Assembly: GCA_944323505.1 (NCBI GenBank)
Contig: CALUST010000032.1
Location: 32,291 to 96,290 of the forward strand
From: an uncultured Bacteroidales bacterium
Lineage (GTDB): Bacteria > Bacteroidota > Bacteroidia > Bacteroidales > UBA932
DNA: 64,000 nucleotides
Direction of reading: 5' to 3'
The position numbers and the translations under genes were made by a program. Below the pieces are notes generated by a model that saw nothing but the letters and a program-made list of their open reading frames with translations, had not been told where the DNA came from and did no database searches. Below are positions 27,775-34,778 of this stretch, piece after piece (position 1 is the stretch's first letter; each line of letters begins with the position of its first letter).

Positions 27775-27856
27775 GCGGGCGTGTTGTAATTGGTAGCCAA
27801 GCCAGACTTAGGATCTGGTGCCGCAAGGCGTATGGGTTCGAGTCCCTTCGCCCGCA
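27775..27856 (+). tRNA. tRNA-Leu (anticodon UAG)
   Basis: 82-base tRNA. Acceptor GCGGGCG pairs with CGCCCGC (27849-27855), the discriminator is A, the anticodon stem CCAGA/TCTGG closes loop CTTAGGA with anticodon TAG, a variable arm (GTGCCGCAAGGCGTAT) marks class II, and the T-arm is GGGTTCGAGTCCC. CCA is not encoded. Confidence 0.95.
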
Positions 27857-27861
27857 CAAGG

Positions 27862-27898
27862 GGACAGAGGCCGGATTTTCCGCCTCTGTCCTTGTTTT
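27862..27898 (+). terminator. Terminator of tRNA-Leu
   Basis: A perfect 10-base stem GGACAGAGGC/GCCTCTGTCC with a 10-base loop, followed by TTGTTTTA, directly after the tRNA. Confidence 0.85.
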
Positions 27899-27949
27899 AT
27901 AAAATTGACCCGATCCAACTTTTTGATACACAAATCCGAGGAATCGGTA

Positions 27950-27979
27950 TTGCTGTTCTGAAAATTATTATTATTTTTG
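27950..27979 (+). promoter_or_regulatory. Promoter of a candidate small RNA
   Basis: TTG (27950-27952), 19 bases, TATTTTTG (27972-27979). It fits the phylum consensus but no plus-strand protein gene follows before a strong terminator at 28019-28054. Confidence 0.55.
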
Positions 27980-27983
27980 CAGT

Positions 27984-28054
27984 ATCATCATAGAAATGAT
28001 TTTACTTTAGCAATTGAGGCAGGCATCTATCCCTAAATGGATGTCTGCTTTTTT
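27984..28054 (+). ncRNA. Candidate small RNA of about 70 bases
   Basis: Between the promoter above and a terminator hairpin lies a stretch of about 70 bases with no sensible ORF (only ATG plus three codons at 27996). It contains a short hairpin (ATCAT, CATAGAA, ATGAT), a single-stranded stretch TTTTACTTTAGCAATTGAG and a 12-pair terminator stem (28019-28030 with 28037-28048, two G-U pairs) followed by six T. The AraC gene next to it is on the other strand and converges on it. No known RNA family is recognised. Confidence 0.45.
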
Positions 28055-28069
28055 AGACCACGACCGAGG

Positions 28070-28960
28070 TCAGGGCTGTTTGCGGTACTGGAGAGGGGTG
28101 ATGCCCGTGTTGTGGCGGAAAAACTGCACGAAGACAGACGGGCTTGAGAAATTGAGTTCCTCGGATATTTCCAGAATTGTCTTGTCGGTCACCTTGAGCA
28201 GGAGTTTGATCTCACTTATCAGAGTGGAATTGATCCAGTCGGAGACAGAGCGGCCGCTCAGCCGCTTGATGGCACCCGACAGATATTTAGGAGTGCGGTT
28301 CAGCCTGTCGGCGTAGAAAGCGACATTGTGCTCCGTCCTGTAATACTTTGTCAGCAGCCGCAGAAAATCATCGGTCAGTTTCTCCTGCCTCGGTTTCTGG
28401 ACAGCCTCATCATCCCCCGACACACCCCTGAATATGTCGCATATCTCCAGCATCAGGGCATAGAACAAGGTCCGCGATATCTCCTCCCTGTACGCATTGC
28501 CGGTCTCAAGATACTGCTTCTCCAGGAAGTCATAATATTCCATCAGATGCGCCATCTTCGGCCTGGGAAGATCGACGACAGGGTTCTTCAAGGCGACATT
28601 CATGATGTTGATGTCCACAGGGCTTGGGAATGCCAATATCTCATCAAGCGACACTATCACTGCCCTCGAATCAAAATCCCGGGACAGACTGCCGGTCTCA
28701 ATCAGCTGGTTCGGGGCCAGCACGATGAGAGAACCTGCTCCGGCACGGTAATTCCGCCCGCTGATTCTCATGTCGCAATGCCCGGAAAGGCACAGGCTTA
28801 TGTAAAAACCGTTAAAAACGAAAGAGGTCCCCTCCTTAAAGAAACTGTCTTTCAACTCCAGATGCGACAGATAGAAATTCTTGATTGAATGACGCTTGGA
28901 CATGTCGAACAAGTCCCCTATATCAATATTCGCAAATCCCTCCCTGGTTTTATTCCTCAT
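28070..28960 (-). CDS. AraC family transcriptional regulator
   Basis: 296-residue regulator: an N-terminal cupin-like sensing half (FNGFYISLCLSGHCDMRISG, GSLIVLAPNQLIETG) and a C-terminal double helix-turn-helix (FYADRLNRTPKYLSGAIKRLSG, ILEISEELNFSSPSVFVQFFRHNTG, ending TPLQYRKQP). Divergent from the P-type ATPase gene with 100 bases between. A TATGTTTG -7 element is read on the minus strand at 28994-29001. Its effector and targets are unknown; the divergent ATPase is a candidate target only by position. Confidence 0.88.
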   Translation of the reverse strand: MRNKTREGFANIDIGDLFDMSKRHSIKNFYLSHLELKDSFFKEGTSFVFNGFYISLCLSGHCDMRISGRNYRAGAGSLIVLAPNQLIETGSLSRDFDSRAVIVSLDEILAFPSPVDINIMNVALKNPVVDLPRPKMAHLMEYYDFLEKQYLETGNAYREEISRTLFYALMLEICDIFRGVSGDDEAVQKPRQEKLTDDFLRLLTKYYRTEHNVAFYADRLNRTPKYLSGAIKRLSGRSVSDWINSTLISEIKLLLKVTDKTILEISEELNFSSPSVFVQFFRHNTGITPLQYRKQP

Positions 28961-29024
28961 AAAAATCCGACTTTTCCTACATTTTTTATTCTACAAACAT
29001 AATAATATATATCAATAGTACTGT

Positions 29025-29032
29025 TATTTTTG
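29025..29032 (+). promoter_or_regulatory. -7 element of the P-type ATPase gene
   Basis: TATTTTTG, 28 bases before the ATG, in the 100-base region shared with the divergent AraC gene. No clear -33 box at the right distance, which would suit an activated promoter. Confidence 0.45.
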
Positions 29033-29060
29033 CATCCGATTTTTAATATCAGACGGAAAA

Positions 29061-31703
29061 ATGAAACAATTCTACAGCAGTTCAATTGAAGACGTATCCA
29101 AGGAATTCGGAAGCGATGCTACAAAGGGGCTGAAAAGCAGCGAGATAGCCGCCCGGATAGAAAAATACGGGAAGAACACCCTCGTGCAGAAGAAGAACAA
29201 GCCGTTCTTGCTGATGTTCATAGAGCAATTCAAGAGTTTTATGATCATTCTCCTCATAATTGCCGCTGCGATTTCCGGCTACATGGGATGGAAGACAGAA
29301 GAAGGGCTGCTTGACACATATATCATAATGGGCATCCTCCTGCTGAATGCAATAATCGGTGCATATCAGGAGTTCAAGGCCCAGAAGTCCCTCGAATCCC
29401 TCAAAAAGATGGCTGCGCCTATGGCCAAGGTTGTCAGGGACGGGGAAGCGATGGTGGTGAATGTGGAGGATGTAGTACCCGGGGATCTGGTGGAACTCGA
29501 AGTCGGAGACATCGTCCCTGCAGACATAAGGATCACCGAATCCGTCAACATGAGCATACAGGAATCCTCCATGACCGGGGAATCCGTTCCTGTAGAGAAA
29601 GTGCCGGAGACTCTTCCGGATGAGGACATTCCGCTCGGAGACCGCACCAACATGGCATATTCAAGCGGAGTGGTCACATTCGGCCATGGGAAAGGTATTG
29701 TTGTGGGTACAGGGATGAACACCGAAATCGGCAAGATTGCCGATATGCTCGGCGGCGAATCCGACACCCAGACCCCGATGCAGGTGCGGCTTGAGAAACT
29801 CGGGAAAGTCATAGGAATTGCTTCTGTCGTAATCTGTGCAGTGATATTTCTGATAGGCATCCTTAATCACAGGGACCCTGTCGGGATGTTCATGGTGGCA
29901 GTGTCGCTTGCAGTTGCCGCAATCCCCGAAGGACTTCCGGCCATCTCCACCATCATCCTCTCGATGGGAGTACGCCGTATGGTGAAAAGAAACGCCATCA
30001 TCCGCAAACTGCCTTCAGTAGAGACTCTTGGCTGCACAACAGTGATATGCTCCGACAAGACAGGTACTCTGACCAAAAACCAGATGACTGTCGTTGAGGA
30101 ATATACTCCAAGCGGAAAACTTGACAGACTGGTGACAATCTCCGTACTCTGCTGCGATGCGAAGGAAGTCAAGAACAACGAAGGCGGTATCACAAAGGTC
30201 GGTGACCCAACGGAAATTGCACTGATTGACCTCGGGAGACAGAACGGAGTTGAGAAGACGGATCTTGACACCGCCTGTCCGCGCGTCGGAGAAATCGCAT
30301 TCGATTCCTCCAGGAAGAGGATGTCCACCATCAACAGAATGCAGGATGGCTCCCTGCAGGTCAATGTGAAAGGCGGACTGGACGAGGTGCTCTCGGTATG
30401 TACCCACATCGAGACTGCCGACGGGGTCCGCAAAATAACGCCTGAAGACATTGCTGACCTCCAGACCAGGAACCAGAAGATGGCAGACTCGGCTCTGCGC
30501 GTTCTTGCCATGGCCTACAAGCCGGTGGAGACGGTGTCGACAGATATGGACGAGGTCGAGAGCGGGCTTACCTTTGTGGGCATCACCGGAATGATCGACC
30601 CGGAAAGGGATGAAGTCATAGGGGCAATACAGGAATGCCATGACGCGGGCATCAGGACTGTGATGATCACAGGAGACCACAAGGCCACCGCCCTGGCGAT
30701 AGCCTCCAAGATAGGAATCTACAAAGAGGGCGACATGGCCATCACAGGCACCGAACTTGACAGGATTGATGAGGAGACCTTTGACAGGAATGTCGAGAAA
30801 TACTCCGTCTATGCGCGCATCGCTCCGGAACAGAAAGTGAAGATAGTGACAGCATGGCAGAAGAAAGGAGAGATAGTGGCGATGACAGGCGACGGGGTGA
30901 ACGATGCCCCGGCCCTCAAGCAGGCCGACATAGGAGTGTCCATGGGCATCACAGGCACTGAGGTGGCCAAGGATGCGTCCGACATGATACTGTCCGACGA
31001 CAACTTCGTCACCATCGTATCCGCCGTGTCAGAAGGAAGAAGAATCTACGACAACATCCTCAAGACCATCCTTTTCCTGTTGTCCACCAACCTCGGAGAG
31101 GTACTGCTTCTCTTTGTGGCGTCCATTTTCAACATGGGAATCCCTCTCCTTCCTATACACATCCTGTGGATAAACCTTGTCAGCGAGACATTCCCGGCTC
31201 TTGCGCTGAGCCTCGACCCGGCGTCAAAGGACATCATGAAAAAGAAATCAAGAGGACAGAACAAGCAGTTCATGGACAAGAGCATGATATGGAGAATCAC
31301 CTATCAGGGAGTCATGATGGGAGCCATCACACTTGTAGCGTTCCTCATAGGCAAGAAGATGGGAATGGAAATGTTTGCAGGCGATGCCGCCGCTGCAGAA
31401 TCCCTCGGACAGACAATGGCGTTCGCATCACTCATCGCCGCCAAACTCGTCCATGCAGGCAACCTGCATTCCAACACGGAATCACGTTTCAGGTTCAACC
31501 CTCTTGCCAACAAGCCTTTGATATTCGCTATTGGGGCATCCCTCGTATTCTCGCTCGCAGTGCTGCTCATACCTTCCTTTGCCGAGGCCTTCCGCTTCTC
31601 AGAAATGGGCATGATGCAATGGCTCACGATAGCAGGACTCGCTCTCGTACCGCTTGTGGTTGTCGAGATATTCAAGGCCCTGAAATGGAACGGCAAGGAA
31701 TAG
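29061..31703 (+). CDS. Cation-translocating P-type ATPase (calcium-type, P2)
   Basis: 880-residue membrane pump. N-terminal cation ATPase domain, actuator TGES loop (SSMTGESVPVEK), phosphorylation motif CSDKTGTLTKNQM (Asp332), nucleotide domain and the GDGVNDAPALKQADIG hinge. Helix 4 has AIPEGLPA and helix 6 has NLVSETFPALALSLDP. The PEGLP motif and the Asn/acidic pattern of helix 6 resemble SERCA/PMCA-like P2 pumps, so Ca2+ (or Na+/K+) efflux is likely; helix 6 reads Asn..Ser-Glu rather than the Asn..Thr-Asp of SERCA, so the ion is not certain. Followed by a terminator. Confidence 0.9.
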   Translation: MKQFYSSSIEDVSKEFGSDATKGLKSSEIAARIEKYGKNTLVQKKNKPFLLMFIEQFKSFMIILLIIAAAISGYMGWKTEEGLLDTYIIMGILLLNAIIGAYQEFKAQKSLESLKKMAAPMAKVVRDGEAMVVNVEDVVPGDLVELEVGDIVPADIRITESVNMSIQESSMTGESVPVEKVPETLPDEDIPLGDRTNMAYSSGVVTFGHGKGIVVGTGMNTEIGKIADMLGGESDTQTPMQVRLEKLGKVIGIASVVICAVIFLIGILNHRDPVGMFMVAVSLAVAAIPEGLPAISTIILSMGVRRMVKRNAIIRKLPSVETLGCTTVICSDKTGTLTKNQMTVVEEYTPSGKLDRLVTISVLCCDAKEVKNNEGGITKVGDPTEIALIDLGRQNGVEKTDLDTACPRVGEIAFDSSRKRMSTINRMQDGSLQVNVKGGLDEVLSVCTHIETADGVRKITPEDIADLQTRNQKMADSALRVLAMAYKPVETVSTDMDEVESGLTFVGITGMIDPERDEVIGAIQECHDAGIRTVMITGDHKATALAIASKIGIYKEGDMAITGTELDRIDEETFDRNVEKYSVYARIAPEQKVKIVTAWQKKGEIVAMTGDGVNDAPALKQADIGVSMGITGTEVAKDASDMILSDDNFVTIVSAVSEGRRIYDNILKTILFLLSTNLGEVLLLFVASIFNMGIPLLPIHILWINLVSETFPALALSLDPASKDIMKKKSRGQNKQFMDKSMIWRITYQGVMMGAITLVAFLIGKKMGMEMFAGDAAAAESLGQTMAFASLIAAKLVHAGNLHSNTESRFRFNPLANKPLIFAIGASLVFSLAVLLIPSFAEAFRFSEMGMMQWLTIAGLALVPLVVVEIFKALKWNGKE

Positions 31704-31721
31704 CCGACTTCCTACACTGAC

Positions 31722-31763
31722 AAAAAATAGGGCGGGTCAAAAGTCAGACTCGCCCTATTTTTA
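31722..31763. terminator. Bidirectional terminator between the ATPase and fumarase genes
   Basis: Stem AAAATAGGGCGGGTC/GACTCGCCCTATTTT with an 8-base loop, flanked by an A run on the left and a T run on the right, so it can serve both convergent genes. Confidence 0.85.
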
Positions 31764-31862
31764 TTCGTACTCCTGATGGAGTCCGGTTCCAAATATTCAA
31801 TTCTCAAAGAGGAATAATTCCTTTTGGGTCATCCCATTGTTTGTCACATTCAAGAAGATAGG

Positions 31863-33479
31863 TTAGAGGCCTATCTTCTTGAAGAAGTCGTTGCCCTTGT
31901 CGTCGACAAGGATGAATGCAGGGAAATCCTCCACATGGATCTTCCAGATGGCCTCCATGCCGAGTTCAGGATATTCCACACACTCTATGGACTTGATATT
32001 GTTCTGTGCAAGGATTGCCGCAGGACCGCCTATCGAGCCGAGATAGAATCCGCCGTGCTTCTTGCAGGCGTCTGTCACCTGCTGGCTCCTGTTGCCTTTT
32101 GCAAGCATCACCATACTTCCGCCATGGCTCTGGAACAGGTCCACATACGGGTCCATACGCCCTGCCGTGGTAGGCCCCATTGACCCGCAAGCCATACCTG
32201 CCGGGGTCTTGGCCGGACCGGCATAGTATACAGGATGGTCCTTGAAGTATTGAGGCATCTCCTCTCCTCTGTCAAGACGCTCCTTGATCTTCGCGTGTGC
32301 GATGTCGCGGGCGACAATGATGGTGCCGTTAAGACTCAGACGGGTAGACACAGGATACTTGGTGAGTTCCTTGAGGATGTCGGACATAGGCTGGTCAAGA
32401 TTGATCTTGACAGCATCTCCCTCCCCTGCCTGGCGCAGATTCTCAGGAATCAGCCTGCCCGGATTGTCATCCATCTTCTCAATCCAGATACCGTCCCTGT
32501 TGATCTTGCACTTGATGTTGCGGTCGGCTGAGCAGCTGACCCCGAGCCCTACAGGACAGCTTGCGCCGTGACGAGGCAGTCTGACGATGCGGACATCGTG
32601 GGCATAATACTTGCCGCCGAACTGTGCCCCCAGCCCTATCTTATGAGCGGCTTCAAGCACCTGCTGCTCCAGTTCAACGTCACGGAAAGCCCGGCCTGTC
32701 TCATCTCCTGTGGTAGGAAGAGAATCATAGTAGTGTGTGGAGGCGAGTTTCACCGTGAGAAGATTCCTTTCGGCAGACGTGCCGCCGATGACAAATGCTA
32801 TATGGTACGGAGGGCAGGCCGCAGTACCGAGTGTCTTCATCTTGGATACAAGGAACGGCACAAGGGTCTCAGGGTTGAGAATAGCCTTTGTCTCCTGATA
32901 GAGATATGTCTTGTTGGCCGAGCCGCCGCCCTTGGCGACACAGAGGAAACGGTATTCCATGCCTTCAGTAGCCTCGATATCTATCTGGGCAGGAAGATTG
33001 CACCTGGTGTTGACCTCGTCATACATCGTCAGAGGCGCATTCTGCGAATAGCGGAGATTCTCTTCGGTGTAAGTCTTGAACACTCCGAGCGAGAGAGCCT
33101 CCTCGTCACAGTACCCTGTCCAGACCTGCTGACCTTTCTCTCCGTGGATAATCGCAGTACCGGTATCCTGGCAGAACGGGAGCTTGCCTTTGCAGGCGAC
33201 TTCCGCATTGCGGAGGAAAGTCAATGCGACATACTTGTCATTGTCGCTTGCCTCAGGATCGGAAAGAATCCTGGCCACCTGCTCATTATGGGCAGGACGG
33301 AGCATGAAGGAGACATCCCTGAATGCGGCATTGGCCATGGCAGTAAGCCCTTCCTTGGCCACTTTCAGAACCGGTTTGCCCTCAAATTCGCCGACAGAGA
33401 CATAGTCCTTTGTCAGCAGATAATATTCAGTCTTGTCCTCGCCAAGCTGAAACATAGGTGCATATTTGAATTCTGTCAT
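31863..33479 (-). CDS. fum: Fumarate hydratase, class I (iron-sulfur)
   Basis: Interconverts fumarate and malate with an oxygen-sensitive [4Fe-4S] cluster. 538 residues, the two-domain single-chain type like FumA/FumB. Motifs: [28 protein letters not shown] (cluster Cys), [13 protein letters not shown], and in the C-terminal part the [21 protein letters not shown] loop and [15 protein letters not shown] start at [16 protein letters not shown] (33479), which matches homologues; a longer frame from 33518 would overlap prfB by 14 bases. 25 bases downstream of prfB. Confidence 0.95.
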   Translation of the reverse strand: MTEFKYAPMFQLGEDKTEYYLLTKDYVSVGEFEGKPVLKVAKEGLTAMANAAFRDVSFMLRPAHNEQVARILSDPEASDNDKYVALTFLRNAEVACKGKLPFCQDTGTAIIHGEKGQQVWTGYCDEEALSLGVFKTYTEENLRYSQNAPLTMYDEVNTRCNLPAQIDIEATEGMEYRFLCVAKGGGSANKTYLYQETKAILNPETLVPFLVSKMKTLGTAACPPYHIAFVIGGTSAERNLLTVKLASTHYYDSLPTTGDETGRAFRDVELEQQVLEAAHKIGLGAQFGGKYYAHDVRIVRLPRHGASCPVGLGVSCSADRNIKCKINRDGIWIEKMDDNPGRLIPENLRQAGEGDAVKINLDQPMSDILKELTKYPVSTRLSLNGTIIVARDIAHAKIKERLDRGEEMPQYFKDHPVYYAGPAKTPAGMACGSMGPTTAGRMDPYVDLFQSHGGSMVMLAKGNRSQQVTDACKKHGGFYLGSIGGPAAILAQNNIKSIECVEYPELGMEAIWKIHVEDFPAFILVDDKGNDFFKKIGL

Positions 33480-33504
33480 ATTGAGAAGATTGTTAATTGT
33501 TGTT

Positions 33505-34624
33505 TCATTTCGACTCACCGCCGCCCATCAGATAGACCTTCATGAACTCATTGATGTCACCGTCCAGGACAGCCTGGGTGTCGGAAGTCTCGTACCCTGT
33601 CCTGAGGTCCTTGACCATCTTGTACGGATGAAGCACATAACTCCTGATCTGCGAGCCCCACTCTATCTTCTTCTTCTGGCCTTCGAGTTCGGCCTGCTTG
33701 GCCTGACGCTTCTTCAGTTCCAGGTCATAGAGCCGGGATTTGAGGATGCGCAAGGCATTCTGCCTGTTGTCCAGCTGGGAGCGGGTCTCGGTGTTCTCCA
33801 CCACTATGCCTGTCGGAATATGGCGGACCCTGACTCCGGTCTCCACCTTGTTCACATTCTGCCCTCCTGCCCCGCTGGACCTGTAAGTGTCCCATTCGAG
33901 GTCGGCTGGGTTGATCTCAATCTCTATGGTGTCATCGACAAGAGGATAGACAAATACTGACGAGAATGTCGTCTGCCGCTTGCCCTGGGCATTAAACGGT
34001 GAGATACGCACCAGACGGTGCACTCCGCTCTCAGCCTTGAGGTAGCCGAAGGCATAGTCCCCCTCGAACTGTATCGTGGCTGACTTGATGCCGGCATCCT
34101 CGCCCTCCAGGACATCTGTCACGGTGACCTTGTAGCCGTTTCTCTCCCCCCAGCGCATATACATCCTCATGAGCATGGACGACCAGTCATTCGCCTCGGT
34201 ACCGCCTGCACCGGAATTGATGGTCAGGATGGCCCCGAGATTGTCGCCCTCCTCACCGAGCATATTGCGCAGCTCCAGAGCCTCAATCTCCTTCTCCACA
34301 GCCGCATAGGCCGCATCGAGTTCCCTGGTTTCAGGTGTGACGCCGTCCTCACCTGCAGTCGCCAGGCTCTCCTTGGCAAAATCGTACAGGACATCGAGAT
34401 CAGCCACCCCGGATGCCACCTTGTCATATCCTGTCACCCAGAATTTCTCTCCTGCTATCTCTTTCAGGAATCTTTCCGCCTCCTTGGGGTCATCCCAGAA
34501 GTCTGGCGCAAGTGTCTTTTTCTGCTTTTCTTCTGTTTCCGCTCTCTTCGCATCGATGTCAAAGACACCTCCCCAACGTGTCAACACGCTGATGCAGAGC
34601 CTTTATCTGTTCCGTTGTTATCAT
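33505..34624 (-). CDS. prfB: Peptide chain release factor 2 with programmed +1 frameshift
   Basis: Release factor recognising UGA and UAA; about 372 residues after frameshifting. Translation starts at ATG 34624 ([21 protein letters not shown]), meets an in-frame TGA at 34561-34559, and continues in the +1 frame from GAC ([11 protein letters not shown]) to the stop at 33505. The slippery CTT TGA C and an SD-like GGGGAGG three bases upstream match the classic RF2 autoregulatory site. The body has the UGA-selecting SPF tripeptide ([11 protein letters not shown]) and the GGQ loop [11 protein letters not shown]. Callers that ignore the shift will truncate it to about 360 residues from a false start. 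TAAATTTG at 34680-34687 (minus) is the likely -7 element. Confidence 0.95.
34559..34574 (-). other. prfB programmed frameshift site
   Basis: On the minus strand: GGGGAGG (34574-34568), TGT, CTT (34564-34562), TGA (34561-34559), then C. The three-base spacer between the SD-like stretch and CTT equals that of E. coli. Low RF2 slows termination at UGA and favours a +1 slip onto TTT, so RF2 regulates itself. Confidence 0.93.
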
Positions 34625-34647
34625 TGCTCTCCATGTTAGATGTTCAG

Positions 34648-34687
34648 GTGCGGACAACACCCTGTATCCGCACATCCTGCAAATTTA
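34648..34687 (-). promoter_or_regulatory. prfB -7 element and 5' stem-loop
   Basis: TAAATTTG (34687-34680, minus strand) is followed at about the transcript start by a perfect 7-base stem GTGCGGA/TCCGCAC with a 12-base loop (34673-34648). The stem-loop may stabilise the message; a regulatory role is not shown. Confidence 0.4.
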
Positions 34688-34727
34688 ATCATTTTTCTGA
34701 TTTCTTCCCCGGAAAGGAGATCCATCA

Positions 34728-34758
34728 TAAAAAAAAGGAGCGACCTTGCGGCCGCTCC
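34728..34758 (-). terminator. Terminator of the discoidin lipoprotein gene
   Basis: Minus strand: GGAGCG...CGCTCC hairpin with inner CC/GG pairs, followed by at least eight T, 21 bases after the stop codon. Confidence 0.85.
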
Positions 34759-34778
34759 AATCTGAAGGAATATAAAAC

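Noticed and set aside
34562-34587. prfB as a 360-residue protein starting at an ATG in the second frame
   Set aside because: The upstream ATG, CTT TGA C and SD-like stretch give the full RF2 N-terminus through the known +1 shift.
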